A stretch of DNA of 64,000 bases from Pseudomonadota bacterium (GCA_021810635.1 JAJZIH010000002.1:1-64000), one strand, 5' to 3'. Counted from the stretch's first letter, positions 46,052-56,455 are shown. Numbers and translations are program-made. The notes: generated by a model not told the origin, from the sequence alone.

Positions 46052-47104
46052 CTAGCATGAGCGTATGGCCCGGACATGCCCCTGTTCCACGTGAAACAAG
46101 CCATGGGGCCAGCTTTCCAGCGATGCCCGGGACAGGCTTGATGCGGTCATGACGACCTGTATGCCACTCCCTTGCACCAACCTCAGGAGTCGTCCTTGTG
46201 CCTCCTCGTCCAACTCGGATGAGAAGTCATCCAAGAGGAGGACCGGACAGGTTTCTCGCTTTTGGGCCAAAAACCGCGACCCACCCCAGATCAGGGCCAG
46301 CGCCAGTAGCTTGGCCTGACCCCTTGAAAAAAACTGGCGGACCGGGATCTGGTCGACCCGGATTTCAACTTCAGCCCGCTGCAGGCTTGGACTCACGGAA
46401 TCAGCCCGGAACACATCTGGCCGAGACGGATCGAGCCTCCCGTGTGAATCCCTACCCTTGCAATAATCAAAACTGAAGACCTGACCGGGGAAAAACACTG
46501 ACGCTGCCAATTCCCAGAAAGGAAGACAACCGGCCAAGAGACGCTTTCTGGACTCTTCGATTCCGGGAGCAACCTCCATCATCTGGCTGTACCAGATATC
46601 CCCGCTCATTCCTGAACGAAGCGCCCACTGCCACTGTAACAGAGCCCTCCGATAGAACTTCCAAGTTGCCCAGTTTTCAGGTTCCACGTGGAACATGAGC
46701 CAGTCAAGCAGACGACGCCGGCGCTCCGGACCTCCCAAAACGATCCGGGTGACATCGGAATCCATCAATGTCAGGGGGAAAAGTTGTCCGATTTCCCGTG
46801 CTGTCGCTTCCCGGCCGTCGATGAACGTCCTGAGCCCGTTTTCAAAAACCGACTTGATGATCCGGGACCCCGCTGAGAGCAGAACGACCGACTCGACCCC
46901 AAAGGAATGGCAATCCTTACGGACCAGAACAGAAAGCCGGGAGGTCCGGAAGGAGCGGCCACGGGCCAGAAGATAGACGGCTTCGAGAAGGGAGGTTTTT
47001 CCTGATCCATTAGGTCCCACCAGAATGGCCGGCTCTCCCTTCAGGGAGATTTCACCACTCTCGAAACAACGAAAACTCTGTAAGCAGAGTTCGCCGATCG
47101 GCAT
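46052..47104 (-). CDS. recF: DNA replication and repair protein RecF
   Basis: A 350-residue SMC-like ATPase that loads RecA at gaps. Walker A is ILVGPNGSGKTSLLEAVYLL, the signature region is FSRGQAKLLALALIWGG, and Walker B with the D-loop is PVLLLDDFSSELD. The start ATG follows the dnaN stop directly. Two parS-like 16-mers lie within the gene, read as MFHVEP and LFHVEQ in the protein. Confidence 0.96.
   Translation of the reverse strand: MPIGELCLQSFRCFESGEISLKGEPAILVGPNGSGKTSLLEAVYLLARGRSFRTSRLSVLVRKDCHSFGVESVVLLSAGSRIIKSVFENGLRTFIDGREATAREIGQLFPLTLMDSDVTRIVLGGPERRRRLLDWLMFHVEPENWATWKFYRRALLQWQWALRSGMSGDIWYSQMMEVAPGIEESRKRLLAGCLPFWELAASVFFPGQVFSFDYCKGRDSHGRLDPSRPDVFRADSVSPSLQRAEVEIRVDQIPVRQFFSRGQAKLLALALIWGGSRFLAQKRETCPVLLLDDFSSELDEEAQGRLLRLVQGSGIQVVMTASSLSRASLESWPHGLFHVEQGHVRAIRSC
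46083..46098. promoter_or_regulatory. parS site (ParB binding), perfect
   Basis: TGTTCCACGTGAAACA matches the chromosomal parS consensus TGTTNCACGTGAAACA at every position. It lies near the 3' end of recF, about 2.2 kb from the dnaA-dnaN gap. Confidence 0.85.
46680..46695. promoter_or_regulatory. parS-like site, second copy
   Basis: GGTTCCACGTGGAACA is a 14-base perfect palindrome that differs from the parS form TGTTCCACGTGGAACA only in the first base. It lies about 600 bases from the first site, inside recF. Confidence 0.75.
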
Positions 47105-48217
47105 TTACAGACGCATCGGCATAATCACATACTGGAAGCTGGCGTTCGCTTTCGGGTCAATTCGGCAACTGCTGTTTGGATCATTGATGAGGATTTTGAT
47201 CTCGGGTTCGCTCACAGCATTCAGGACATCAAGCAGATAGGAAACATTGAATCCCACCTCGAAACTCTCACCCTCATAGTCTGTCTCGACAATGTCCTCC
47301 GCCTCTTCCTGTTCTGCATTATGTCCTATCATCCGCAAGGACTTACTTTCAAAGCTCAAGCGAACCCCCCGGATTTTTTCGTTGGCCAGAATGGCCGCAC
47401 GCGATAGGGCTTCTTTCATGCGGTTGCGGTCAACGATGATGCAATGCCGGCTTTCCTTGGGGATGACGCTCGAGTAGTCCGGGTAGCGGCCCTCGATCAG
47501 TTTGGTCGTGAGGGAAAGGTTGCCGCACTCGACACACAGATGATTCGGTGCAAAAGCGATGCGAATTGGCTGATCCCCCTCGCCGATGAGGCGCTCAAGC
47601 TCCAGAATTCCCTTGCGGGGCACAATGGCCGCCCTTTCACCCAGCTCTCCGCTGGCAGGTATCGAAGCCAGATTCATCATGCCGACGGACAGACGGTGTC
47701 CGTCCGTCGCCACAGCGCGAAGAACCTGATTCGAGTACTCGAACCGGAGCCCATTGAGGTAGTAGCGGACGTCATTTTGCGCCATGGCAAAATGGGTCTT
47801 GCGGATCAACTCCCGTAGACGGTCTTGGGGCACTTCAATGAAAACAAGTGACTGTGGTTTCTCAATCAGTGGAAATTCTTCAGCCGGTTGAGTAAGAACG
47901 GTAAAGCGAGCACGCCCGGTTTTGAGCTTGAGACGGTCTGCTTCCGGTTCCATCAGAATTTCCTGGTGAGCCGGCAGGGAACGGATGATATCGGCAAACT
48001 TCCGCCCGGGAACCGTGATATGGAGTTCTCCTGGGTTGGCCAGTTTTTCAGTGGCGACAAGCTCGACCTCAAGATCCGACGAAGTGACCGATAATGACTT
48101 TTTATCTATGTTTATCAATATATTGGAAAGTATTGGCATGGTTTGTTTGCGTTCGACCACGCCCAGTACGGCGATGACGGGTCCGAGGATTTCTTCGCGG
48201 TTGATGGTGATGCTCAT
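47105..48217 (-). CDS. dnaN: DNA polymerase III subunit beta, sliding clamp
   Basis: A 370-residue clamp made of three similar domains, the usual size. Segments include MPILSNILINIDKKSLSVTS, IIRSLPAHQEILMEPEADRL, ARFTVLTQPAEEFPLIEKP and the C-terminal YVIMPMRL, where the conserved MPMRL lies under the partner-binding pocket. It is followed at once by recF and is preceded by the 195-base gap to dnaA. Confidence 0.98.
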   Translation of the reverse strand: MSITINREEILGPVIAVLGVVERKQTMPILSNILINIDKKSLSVTSSDLEVELVATEKLANPGELHITVPGRKFADIIRSLPAHQEILMEPEADRLKLKTGRARFTVLTQPAEEFPLIEKPQSLVFIEVPQDRLRELIRKTHFAMAQNDVRYYLNGLRFEYSNQVLRAVATDGHRLSVGMMNLASIPASGELGERAAIVPRKGILELERLIGEGDQPIRIAFAPNHLCVECGNLSLTTKLIEGRYPDYSSVIPKESRHCIIVDRNRMKEALSRAAILANEKIRGVRLSFESKSLRMIGHNAEQEEAEDIVETDYEGESFEVGFNVSYLLDVLNAVSEPEIKILINDPNSSCRIDPKANASFQYVIMPMRL

Positions 48218-48412
48218 AACAATAACTCTATTAGGTTTTAAATCAGTAGTGTTAGTAGTACATAGGGTCAGTATGCACAGTTCAGCCAGTTTGAATCTGA
48301 TTCGATAGGTATTTCTGGTATCCGTGAAGTTGGGTAGACGTTGTGGATAAGCTGTGTGGGAAGGGGTCCGGCCGCCTGTAGGTTATCACTGTCGGTGAGT
48401 TATGCACGGCTT
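48218..48412. other. Candidate chromosomal origin between dnaA and dnaN
   Basis: The stretch holds a perfect DnaA box (48342-48350), two one-mismatch boxes (GTATGCACA at 48271-48279, TTATGCACG at 48400-48408), AT-rich DNA near 48218-48245, and TAG-type trinucleotides (GTAGTGTTAGTAGTACATAG, 48246-48265) beside the first weak box. This combination resembles the unwinding region described for other bacteria. The dnaA-rpmH gap shows no such cluster. Confidence 0.6.
48342..48350 (-). promoter_or_regulatory. Perfect DnaA box
   Basis: TTATCCACA on the minus strand, the consensus high-affinity DnaA site. It is about 60 bases downstream of the dnaA stop. Confidence 0.8.
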
Positions 48413-49735
48413 TTACCCAGTTAGGGTTCTGATCAGATTTTCATAGTCATCACTCAGACGGGGATCGGTTTTTTTGAGTTCGCTGATTTTTGAGCAGGCA
48501 TGGAGAACGGTTGTGTGGTCACGGCCGCCGAAGGCATGTCCGATTTCGGGCAGGCTGTGATCCGTGAGGTCCTTGGCCAGACTCATGGCAATCTGACGGG
48601 GCCGGACGAAAGAACGTTTCCGGCTCTTCGATTCGAGATCGGAAGTCCGGATCCGGAAGTAGGCAGCGACGGTCCGCTGGATATTTTCCAGGCTGACCTG
48701 GCGCTGATGAAGGGAAATGAGGTCCCGTAGGGCCTCTTTGGTCAACGCCACCGTGACTCTCTGGCCGGTGAACTGAGCATAGGCGATGACTCGATGCAGT
48801 GCGCCTTCGAGTTCGCGAACATTGGAACGAATGAGTTGGGCGATGAAGAATGCGACTTCATGTGGCAGGTCAACTCCTAGCCGTTCCGCCTTGTGGGTCA
48901 GGATGGCCACCCCGGTTTCCAGTTCGGGCGGCTCGATCTCGACGGTGAGCCCCCAGCTGAAGCGGGATTTGAGCCGTTCCTCAATACCGTCGACTTCCTT
49001 GGGATAGCGGTCACAACTGATGATGACCTGATGATGACCATCGATCAGGTTATTCAGGGTATGGAAGAACTCCTCCTGGGAACGGTCTTTACCGGCAAAA
49101 AACTGGATGTCATCAATGAAGAAGGCATCGAGTGAGCGATAACGCTTCTTGAACTCGTTCATCGCGTTGTGACGGAGGGCGCCGACCATATCGGCCACAA
49201 AGCGTTCGGAATGGACATAGGCCACGCGATGCTTTCCGTCTGGGGTATTCATGCGGTGGCCAACGGCCTGCATGAGGTGGGTTTTTCCAAGCCCGACTCC
49301 GCCATAGATCAAAAGCGGGTTATAGGCCGTTCCCGGATGTTCGACGACCTGCAGTGCGGCCGCCCGAGCAATCTGGTTGCACTTTCCTTCGACAAAATTC
49401 TCGAAGATGTAGTCGCGGTTCCAGGGACTGCCGATCACCTCATCGCGTACGCGAACCGGTCTGCTGCCGCCGTTGCTCGGGGGTTCCGGCGCCGACTTGC
49501 CGATCAGGAGCTGGACTCTCTGGGAGGGTTGCCCGCCCAGCTCCAGAATCAGGGTCTGGATCCGGGTCAGGCAGTGTTCATGGACCCAGTCGGCGACGAT
49601 GACATTCGGTGCAAAGAGGTGAAGATCCCCGTCGGATTCCCGGCACTGCAAGGGATTGATCCAGCGTGAGAAATCTTCATGACAAAGCTCGGTCTTGAGC
49701 ACATCTAGACAGTGATTCCATACTCCGGAAGTCAT
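48413..49735 (-). CDS. dnaA: Chromosomal replication initiator protein DnaA
   Basis: A 440-residue initiator. Domain I starts at VWNHCLDVLKTELCHEDFSR. The AAA+ domain has Walker A IYGGVGLGKTHLMQAVGHRM, Walker B FFIDDIQFFAGKDRSQEEFF and sensor 1 VIISCDRYP. Domain IV binds DnaA boxes through GHAFGGRDHTTVLHACSKI. The start at 49735 (MTSGVWNHCL) is chosen over 49813 because it matches the usual beginning of domain I. It heads dnaA-dnaN-recF-gyrB and diverges from rpmH. Confidence 0.97.
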   Translation of the reverse strand: MTSGVWNHCLDVLKTELCHEDFSRWINPLQCRESDGDLHLFAPNVIVADWVHEHCLTRIQTLILELGGQPSQRVQLLIGKSAPEPPSNGGSRPVRVRDEVIGSPWNRDYIFENFVEGKCNQIARAAALQVVEHPGTAYNPLLIYGGVGLGKTHLMQAVGHRMNTPDGKHRVAYVHSERFVADMVGALRHNAMNEFKKRYRSLDAFFIDDIQFFAGKDRSQEEFFHTLNNLIDGHHQVIISCDRYPKEVDGIEERLKSRFSWGLTVEIEPPELETGVAILTHKAERLGVDLPHEVAFFIAQLIRSNVRELEGALHRVIAYAQFTGQRVTVALTKEALRDLISLHQRQVSLENIQRTVAAYFRIRTSDLESKSRKRSFVRPRQIAMSLAKDLTDHSLPEIGHAFGGRDHTTVLHACSKISELKKTDPRLSDDYENLIRTLTG

Positions 49736-49882
49736 GCGGCATCTGGCTCGGGGTTTTTTAGCATTGCAGGAAATCAAGACTTCCAGTCTAGCAACAGGAA
49801 CCAGGGTTGCCAACTTGGGATGGACCCTACTCCGGGAAAGCTAGGAGTTCCGCTGGGTTGGGTAGGGCATTCCCTGCGGGAC

Positions 49883-49911
49883 TTGAGTTCCTGCGCGCAG
49901 ATCCGTACAAT
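49883..49911 (+). promoter_or_regulatory. Sigma70 promoter of rpmH
   Basis: TTGAGT (49883-49888), a 17-base spacer, then TACAAT (49906-49911). Transcription would start about 68 bases before the rpmH ATG. Confidence 0.65.
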
Positions 49912-49985
49912 GCCTATCTTTCCAGTTTTATTTGCAGTTTGAGCATCTCCGGATGTTCGAACGACGGGATGATGGGGCCCGGATC

Positions 49986-50120
49986 ATGAAACGCACTTTT
50001 CAACCGAGCAATCTTCACCGCAAGCGGACTCACGGATTTCGAGCCCGGATGGCAACCCGTCAGGGCCGTGCCGTGCTCCAGTCGCGCCGGCGGAAAGGAC
50101 GACATCGACTGATTCCCTGA
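49986..50120 (+). CDS. rpmH: 50S ribosomal protein L34
   Basis: A 44-residue, very basic protein: [20 protein letters not shown], then an [19 protein letters not shown]-type core. This is the near-invariant L34 sequence, ending in HRLIP. It starts the rpmH-rnpA-yidD-yidC-mnmE-mnmG run. Confidence 0.98.
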   Translation: MKRTFQPSNLHRKRTHGFRARMATRQGRAVLQSRRRKGRHRLIP

Positions 50121-50138
50121 CGGGATCGGCCCAGTTCC

Positions 50139-50498
50139 TTGGGACGGAAAACCGGTGGGAATCGACTGACCCGGCCCGAGGAGTTCGAACAGGTTTTCGA
50201 AAACGGGGCGAAGGTTCATAGCCAATATTTTGTGGCCTTCGTGGTGCCGGGTGCAGGGCTGGATTCGCGTTTGGGTCTTGCGATTTCCAGAAAATCCGCG
50301 GGGCATGCGGTTCGCAGAAATCTCATCAAACGCCAGGCCCGGCAGACCTTTCGGCTTCTCGAGGTGCTGAAGGGGCATCCTCTGGATGTCGTGCTCGTGG
50401 CCAAGTCTGGTGGTCGGAGTGCGGAGCGGCAGGCGCTCTACGAGGATGTCAAGAAACTATGGCGAAAAGTAGAATCCACGGGATCTCCTCAGCCCTGA
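50139..50498 (+). CDS. rnpA: Ribonuclease P protein component
   Basis: A 119-residue protein subunit of RNase P that helps the RNA process tRNA 5' ends. The N-terminal [19 protein letters not shown] and the RNA-binding helix [19 protein letters not shown] (the RNR motif region) are family hallmarks. Its start codon is TTG, 18 bases after rpmH. It overlaps yidD by 40 bases. Confidence 0.94.
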   Translation: MGRKTGGNRLTRPEEFEQVFENGAKVHSQYFVAFVVPGAGLDSRLGLAISRKSAGHAVRRNLIKRQARQTFRLLEVLKGHPLDVVLVAKSGGRSAERQALYEDVKKLWRKVESTGSPQP

Positions 50499-50725
50499 TC
50501 GCGCTGATCCATTTCTACCAGCGCTGGGGGAGCCCAATCTGGGGCGGTCAATGCCGCTTCGAACCCACCTGTTCGGTCTATGCCGAAGGCGTTCTTTGCG
50601 AACACGGCCTCCTCCGGGGAGTTCCCCTCCTTCTCTGGCGGCTCCTCCGGTGCAATCCGTGGTCAGCAGGTGGCGAGGATCCCGTTCCACAGGCCCGAGA
50701 GAGAGGAATCACCCTTCATGGATAA
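50459..50725 (+). CDS. yidD: Membrane protein insertion efficiency factor YidD
   Basis: An 88-residue peripheral membrane protein that assists insertion by YidC. The signature is [20 protein letters not shown], then [12 protein letters not shown], and the end pattern [18 protein letters not shown]. It starts inside rnpA and overlaps yidC by eight bases. Confidence 0.95.
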   Translation: MAKSRIHGISSALIALIHFYQRWGSPIWGGQCRFEPTCSVYAEGVLCEHGLLRGVPLLLWRLLRCNPWSAGGEDPVPQARERGITLHG

Positions 50726-52394
50726 CCGTCGTCTCCTCCTCTGGCTGAGCCTTGCCGCTGTGGTGTATTTGATGTGGAACGCCTGGGAGCTTGAATTTGC
50801 ACGACCTCCGGTCGTGCCCGGCAACCCAGCCACAACACAGGTGACTTCCCCTTCTCCCCGCATTCCGGTCACTCCAGGCGCGACGGCTGCAGGACCTGCC
50901 GTTCCCCGGGAGATTCCGGTTGCGCGTCCGCGTCCGGGGGAGATCATCCATATCCAGACCGGACTCTACCGCGTGCGTCTGGCTCTCGCGGGCGGCCAGC
51001 TGCGCCACCTAGAACTGGTGCGTTATCCCCAGACCATTGCGGCTCACAGCCCGCCGGTGGCCTGGTTTGACGATCGGGGTCGGCGGCGCCTTTACGGAGT
51101 GGTGACTTGGGTCGGGCTCAACGGTTCCCCGGCTCCCGGTTTAACCGGAAGATTCAAGACCACCCACCGGCACTATGTCCTCAAACCCGGAGCCCACAGG
51201 CTCACGGTTCCGCTGATCTGGAAACGGAACGGAATCCGTATCGTGGAACGCTGGATTTTCTACCCCCAAAGCTACCGCATCAAGGTCGAAAGCACGGTCA
51301 CAAATGACTCCACGTCATCCTGGTCGGGCGCACCTCTCATGGGCCTCGAACACGCCCATCCCATCGTGCATGTTTCATTTCTCGGTCATTTTTTACCGCA
51401 AAACTTCGTTTATCGCGGCGCTGCGTACTATAACGGCAAGGCGTACCACGAACTTTCGGCTTCCCACATACGGAAAAAGTCTTTCTCAATGATCAAGGCA
51501 GGCGGCTGGCTTGCCTATACGAACCACTATTTTCTGGCGGCCCTGATTCCACCGGCGAAAGAGTCCTGGCATTATTACGCACGCTCCCGCTCGACGACCC
51601 GCTATTGGCTGGGTGCTCTGGGCCCGGCGAACCGCATCGTACCGGGCGGCCGGATCCGCGAACCGGTCGGGCTCTATGTCGGTCCCAAGCGCCAGCAGCA
51701 TCTCGGTACGGTCGCTCCAGGGCTTGCCCAGACGGTGGACTATGGCTTTCTCGCCATTTTGTCGCAACCACTCTATCTTCTCCTGGCGTGGATCGAGCAC
51801 TGGGTCGGCAACTGGGGAGTTGCGATCATCCTTCTCGTTTTGCTCATCAAGCTCATTTTTTTCCCACTCCAGCATGCAGGTGGACGCTCCATGGCCCGCA
51901 TGCAAGCCATGCAGCCGCGTATCAAAGCCATCCAAGAGCGTTTCAAGGACAACCGTGAGCAGAGTTACCGGGCAACACTCGAACTCTTCAAGAAGGAAAA
52001 AATCAACCCGGTGTCGGGTTGCTTGCCGATGCTGATCCAGTTCCCCATCTATATCGCGCTGTATTGGGTCCTTCTCGCGAGCGTCGAACTCCGACATGCG
52101 CCATTCACGCTCTGGATCCGCGATCTGTCGGCGCCGGATCCCCTGTACATCCTTCCGGTTCTCTATGGCATGACCATGCTGGTGCAGCAGCGCTTCATGC
52201 CGCAGGCGGCGACGATGGACAAGAATCAGAGGCGCATCCTCATGATCTTCCTGCCGCTGGTGACCCTGTTCCTGGGCAGTGTGATGCCGAGTGGCCTGGT
52301 CCTTTACTGGGTGGTGAGCGGGCTCTTCGGGATCGGTCAGCAGTGGCATATCAACCGGGTTGTGAGGCTCGAGGTGGCGAAGGCCCACCGTTGA
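50718..52394 (+). CDS. yidC: Membrane protein insertase YidC
   Basis: A 558-residue insertase/chaperone for inner-membrane proteins. An N-terminal signal-anchor helix ([18 protein letters not shown]) is followed by the large periplasmic beta-sandwich domain P1 and the conserved C-terminal core. The core has [40 protein letters not shown] and [20 protein letters not shown]. The length and periplasmic domain are of the Gram-negative type. Confidence 0.97.
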   Translation: MDNRRLLLWLSLAAVVYLMWNAWELEFARPPVVPGNPATTQVTSPSPRIPVTPGATAAGPAVPREIPVARPRPGEIIHIQTGLYRVRLALAGGQLRHLELVRYPQTIAAHSPPVAWFDDRGRRRLYGVVTWVGLNGSPAPGLTGRFKTTHRHYVLKPGAHRLTVPLIWKRNGIRIVERWIFYPQSYRIKVESTVTNDSTSSWSGAPLMGLEHAHPIVHVSFLGHFLPQNFVYRGAAYYNGKAYHELSASHIRKKSFSMIKAGGWLAYTNHYFLAALIPPAKESWHYYARSRSTTRYWLGALGPANRIVPGGRIREPVGLYVGPKRQQHLGTVAPGLAQTVDYGFLAILSQPLYLLLAWIEHWVGNWGVAIILLVLLIKLIFFPLQHAGGRSMARMQAMQPRIKAIQERFKDNREQSYRATLELFKKEKINPVSGCLPMLIQFPIYIALYWVLLASVELRHAPFTLWIRDLSAPDPLYILPVLYGMTMLVQQRFMPQAATMDKNQRRILMIFLPLVTLFLGSVMPSGLVLYWVVSGLFGIGQQWHINRVVRLEVAKAHR

Positions 52395-52400
52395 TCGCTC

Positions 52401-53741
52401 ATGTCCGGGCCTGACCTCATCGCCGCTGGGGCCACACCGCCTGGAACCGGGGCCATTGGCATCGTCCGTCTGAGTGGTGAGGGGGCGTTCACCGTGGCCA
52501 AATGGATCGCGGGCTCCCTGCCGCCGGTTCGGATGGCGCAGGTTCGTACCTTCCGGGATGCCCAGAACCGAGAAATCGATTGCGGCTTGGTGCTCTGTTT
52601 CGTGGCTCCTCACTCGTACACCGGGGAAGACCTAGTCGAATTCCAGGGACACGGCAGCCCGGTCGCGACCGAGGCTCTGCTTCAAGCCCTGCAGGATCGG
52701 GGAGCCAGACTGGCCCGTCCCGGTGAGTTCTCCGAACGCGCCTTCCTGAACGGCCGCCTGGATCTGGCGCAGGCGGAGGCGGTCGCGGATCTCATCAATG
52801 CTGAAAGCCAGGCCGCTGCCCGAGCCGCACTCCAATCACTCTCCGGCACCTTCTCGGGAGAGGTTCGGCACCTGGGAGCCCGGATCCAGTCGCTCAGAAT
52901 CCAGGCTGAAGCACAGATCGATTTCGGGGACGATCTGGCGGCTTCCATACCCTCTGCGACCGCCTCGGCGTTGCAGGAGCTTGAGTGGGATCTGGCGATG
53001 CTCATCAATCGGGGACAGGCGGGATTGGCGTTGAGACGGGGCTGGGCCCTCGTTCTGGCCGGGCCGGTCAATGCCGGAAAATCGACCTTGTTCAACCGCT
53101 TTATCGGCGAGTCCCGGGCTATCGTCACTCCGTTGCCCGGGACAACAAGGGATCTTCTGGAGGCGGATTGCATTTGGGAAGGAATCCGCCTGCATGTCAT
53201 CGACTCGGCCGGCTTCCGGGAGTCGCGGGATCTGGTCGAACAGGAGGGGATGCGCCGCGCGGTGACGGCCGTCGAAAGGGCCCATCTCGTGCTTTACGTG
53301 ATCGACGATACGGTCGGCGAGGTGCCGGAGGACGGGGTCCGCCAGAAGGAGTGGGAACGGACCCGGCAGGTCTGGAGGATCCGCAATCAGATTGACCGGA
53401 GCGGGCGGAAGCCGGGTCGTGTGGATGCGCAAACCTTTGCGCTGTCTGCCGAAACCGGTGCCGGAGTGGCTGAACTTCAGTCCGCTATCCTGGAGGAGGT
53501 TCGCTCGGCCACCGATGTGTCGTCGGACCTCGTGCTCGCCCGCCCCCGCCATCTCGATGCCTTGTCATTGTGCCGACAGGAAATCATCGGAGCGCATGCC
53601 GCCTTGGAACAGAACGAACCGTTCGAAATCATGGCCGAAGGGGTGCGTCGGGCTCAGGTCGCTCTCGGGCAGATTCTTGATCCACCCGCTACGGAAGAAC
53701 TCCTGGGAGCGATTTTCTCGACCTTCTGCATCGGAAAGTGA
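52401..53741 (+). CDS. mnmE: tRNA uridine-5-carboxymethylaminomethyl GTPase MnmE
   Basis: A 446-residue G protein that, with MnmG, modifies wobble U34. The formyl-THF-binding N-terminal domain has DLIAAGATPPGTGAIGIVRL. The inserted G domain has GPVNAGKSTLFNRFIG, GTTRDLLEA, DSAGFRES and NQID. The catalytic C-terminal Cys lies in FCIGK. It starts six bases after yidC. Confidence 0.97.
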   Translation: MSGPDLIAAGATPPGTGAIGIVRLSGEGAFTVAKWIAGSLPPVRMAQVRTFRDAQNREIDCGLVLCFVAPHSYTGEDLVEFQGHGSPVATEALLQALQDRGARLARPGEFSERAFLNGRLDLAQAEAVADLINAESQAAARAALQSLSGTFSGEVRHLGARIQSLRIQAEAQIDFGDDLAASIPSATASALQELEWDLAMLINRGQAGLALRRGWALVLAGPVNAGKSTLFNRFIGESRAIVTPLPGTTRDLLEADCIWEGIRLHVIDSAGFRESRDLVEQEGMRRAVTAVERAHLVLYVIDDTVGEVPEDGVRQKEWERTRQVWRIRNQIDRSGRKPGRVDAQTFALSAETGAGVAELQSAILEEVRSATDVSSDLVLARPRHLDALSLCRQEIIGAHAALEQNEPFEIMAEGVRRAQVALGQILDPPATEELLGAIFSTFCIGK

Positions 53742-53822
53742 TTGGATTCCCAAAGGCACCCCGTCGCGGTATGGCCGCCGGATCCAACGGCAAACAGTCC
53801 AGAAATCTTGACAGGCCGGGTT

Positions 53823-54332
53823 TTACCGTCCTCCGGGCCCCCGGTGCCAACCCATGTGCATCATCCGCATCATCTGGAAACGATAAAGTGCAATCAGGTG
53901 TCTCCATTGCTGCGGGCTGAGCAACCGATGCAGGTATTCCACCTGATCGATCTCGACATCGAGCATCCGGGCCTGATCCCGTTGAACAGCCGCCACGAAC
54001 GCTCCCAGGGCGCTTTCCGGTTTGCCGTTGAGAAGCGCCTCCCTCAGAGCCAGGCTGTCCTGCATGACCTTTTTCCGCGAGGCGGACCATTTGCGCATCT
54101 GGTCGTGCCGCCATTTCAACAGGCTGTTTTCCTGGGAGGGAGTCAGCCGGAGCGTCACTGCACGGTGCCAGACGATGGGCATCAGCATCGGGATTGGCGC
54201 CCACGGCAGAGGCCGTGATGGTGCGTGCATCGGACCCATGGGCATGGGCCGGGCTGCAACGCTGGGGATCGTCAGGAGAGAAAACGTCCCAATGGAAAGG
54301 GCGAGTGCAAGCAGTCTCGTTGGAGTCGACAT
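53823..54332 (-). CDS. Periplasmic Spy/CpxP-like LTXXQ protein
   Basis: A 169-residue exported protein with signal LLALALSIGTFSLLTIPSVA. The mature part is helical and rich in Met, His and Arg. LTPSQENSLLKWR and LSPQQWRHLIALYR are the paired LTxxQ-type motifs of Spy/CpxP chaperones, and MMRMMHMGWHRG at the end could bind metal. The start at 54332 is fixed by AAAGGAGG seven bases upstream. It sits as a lone opposite-strand gene between mnmE and mnmG, interrupting a pair that is often adjacent. Confidence 0.8.
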   Translation of the reverse strand: MSTPTRLLALALSIGTFSLLTIPSVAARPMPMGPMHAPSRPLPWAPIPMLMPIVWHRAVTLRLTPSQENSLLKWRHDQMRKWSASRKKVMQDSLALREALLNGKPESALGAFVAAVQRDQARMLDVEIDQVEYLHRLLSPQQWRHLIALYRFQMMRMMHMGWHRGPGGR

Positions 54333-54508
54333 GGGTATACCTCCTTTAGTTGCAGGGTCAAGTCCCGCCTGAAACGAAGGCAAATGTTAACGAATGCCGC
54401 CCATGCGGGTTGACCCGCTGTCAGTATAGCCCCACGGGAATGGGTAGGCCCACCCCGAGGGCAGGGGAGCAGATGCACCGTATATGATAAGGGGGTGAGG
54501 GTGGATCC

Positions 54509-56455
54509 ATGGGCAAAAACGTGGCCTTTTCTGACGCGCGCTACGACGTTATTGTCGTCGGGGGCGGGCATGCCGGGACGGAGGCTGCCCACGCTGCAGC
54601 CCGGATGGGGGCACGAACCCTCCTTTTGACCCAGAACATCGAAACCATTGGGCAGATGAGCTGCAATCCGGCAGTGGGCGGGATCGGCAAGGGGCACTTG
54701 GTCTGCGAGATCGAGGCCATGGGAGGGGTGATGGGCCGGGCTGCGGATCGGGCCGGTATCCATTGGCGGACGCTCAATGCCAGCAAAGGATATGCCGTCC
54801 GCGCCGTCCGCTCCCAGTGCGACCGGGTGCTCTACCGACAAGCCATTCGCCAGAGACTCGAGATAACCCCGGGGCTCTGGATTGCCCAGCAACCAGCCGG
54901 TGATCTGCTGGTGGAACAGGACCGAGTGGTGGGTGTCCGGACCGAGTTTGACTGCTGTTTCTATGCACAGGCCGTTGTCCTGACCGTTGGTACCTTCTTG
55001 GGTGGACGCATCCACGTTGGCGAATCTCAGTCGAATGGCGGACGTTTCGGTGATGCTCCGTCCAACCGTCTGGCGGCCCGGCTTCGCGAACTTTCCTTGC
55101 CGGTCGGCCGACTCAAGACCGGGACCCCGCCGCGGATCGATGGCCGCACGGTCGATTTCTCCCGCCTCGAACGGCAGGAGGGGGAATGGCCACCTCCCTA
55201 TTTTTCCCTTGCCTCCACTCCCACTGGCGCGCCACATCCGATCGTGTGTCACCTGACCCACACGAATGAGAAGACGCACCAGCTCATTCGGGACAACCTC
55301 GGCCGGTCACCGATGTTCAGCGGAGCGATCGAGGGAATCGGTCCCCGCTACTGCCCATCGATCGAGGACAAGGTGACCCGTTTCGCGAATCGATCTCGGC
55401 ACCAGATTTTTCTTGAACCCGAGGGACTGGATACACCAGAGCTTTATCCGAACGGCATTTCGACCAGCCTGCCGTTCGATGTGCAGCAGGCTTTCGTGCG
55501 GACCATCCCCGGGCTTGAGCGGGCCCACCTGACCCGGCCCGGATATGCCATCGAGTACGATTACTTCGACCCGCGGAACCTGCATCACTCACTTGAGACC
55601 CGCAGGCTTGCCAACCTGTTTTTTGCCGGGCAGATCAATGGTACGACCGGATACGAGGAAGCTGCGGCCCAAGGGCTTGTGGCTGGCATCAACGCCGCCC
55701 TCCGCGCATTTGGCCGCGATCCCTGGCGGCCGCAGCGCGAGTGGAGTTACCTCGGTGTGTTGATCGACGATCTCACGATGCGAGGAACCCAGGAGCCCTA
55801 CCGGATGTTCACAAGTCGTGCTGAGTACCGGCTCTTCCTGCGGGGAGACAATGCGGACCAACGGCTGACGCCGGTTGCACGCGATCTCGGCCTGATCGAC
55901 GACGCCCAGTGGAGGATGTTCGAGGATAGGACCCGGCAGGCGGCTGTTGAACGGGAGCGCCTGAGCCATTGGATGGTCAATCCCCAGGACCCCGAGATTC
56001 AGCGGGTGGCGTCCGGGCTCGGAATTCGCCTGGAGTCTCCGGCTTCGGCCTTGGATCTTCTCCGGCGTCCAGAACTCGATTACGCACGGCTCATGACTTT
56101 CCCCGGGCTTGGACCAGGACTCGACGATCACCGGATCGGACTTGGAATCGAGATCGAGCAGCGTTACATGGGTTATTTGGAGCGCCAGCGGCTCGAACGC
56201 CAGCAACTCGAACGGGAGAGCGTGCGTCGCTTCCCGTCCCATTTCGATTTCGACCGCGTCGCCGGCCTGTCACGGGAGCTGGCCACGAAGCTTAGGCTCG
56301 TGCGCCCGGGTACCTTACAGGAAGCCTCCGGTATCGACGGCATGACGCCTGCCGCTCTTTCTCTGTTGCTGGTTCATCTGCGCCGGGGCGAGGTGGCGGG
56401 CCATTCCGACCGTTCCATTCCGGCAGGGCTTGAGCCTGGAGAGAGGGTTTCTTGA
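54509..56455 (+). CDS. mnmG: tRNA uridine-5-carboxymethylaminomethyl enzyme MnmG
   Basis: A 648-residue FAD enzyme, partner of MnmE. The dinucleotide motif is [20 protein letters not shown]. Other signatures are [47 protein letters not shown], the loop [12 protein letters not shown], and [20 protein letters not shown]. Full length compared with the usual 630. Its stop overlaps the next gene (TTGA). The usual rsmG does not follow. Confidence 0.97.
   Translation: MGKNVAFSDARYDVIVVGGGHAGTEAAHAAARMGARTLLLTQNIETIGQMSCNPAVGGIGKGHLVCEIEAMGGVMGRAADRAGIHWRTLNASKGYAVRAVRSQCDRVLYRQAIRQRLEITPGLWIAQQPAGDLLVEQDRVVGVRTEFDCCFYAQAVVLTVGTFLGGRIHVGESQSNGGRFGDAPSNRLAARLRELSLPVGRLKTGTPPRIDGRTVDFSRLERQEGEWPPPYFSLASTPTGAPHPIVCHLTHTNEKTHQLIRDNLGRSPMFSGAIEGIGPRYCPSIEDKVTRFANRSRHQIFLEPEGLDTPELYPNGISTSLPFDVQQAFVRTIPGLERAHLTRPGYAIEYDYFDPRNLHHSLETRRLANLFFAGQINGTTGYEEAAAQGLVAGINAALRAFGRDPWRPQREWSYLGVLIDDLTMRGTQEPYRMFTSRAEYRLFLRGDNADQRLTPVARDLGLIDDAQWRMFEDRTRQAAVERERLSHWMVNPQDPEIQRVASGLGIRLESPASALDLLRRPELDYARLMTFPGLGPGLDDHRIGLGIEIEQRYMGYLERQRLERQQLERESVRRFPSHFDFDRVAGLSRELATKLRLVRPGTLQEASGIDGMTPAALSLLLVHLRRGEVAGHSDRSIPAGLEPGERVS

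Noticed and set aside
49736-49985. dnaA-rpmH gap as the replication origin
   Set aside because: No DnaA boxes or AT-rich cluster were found there; only the rpmH promoter is clear.
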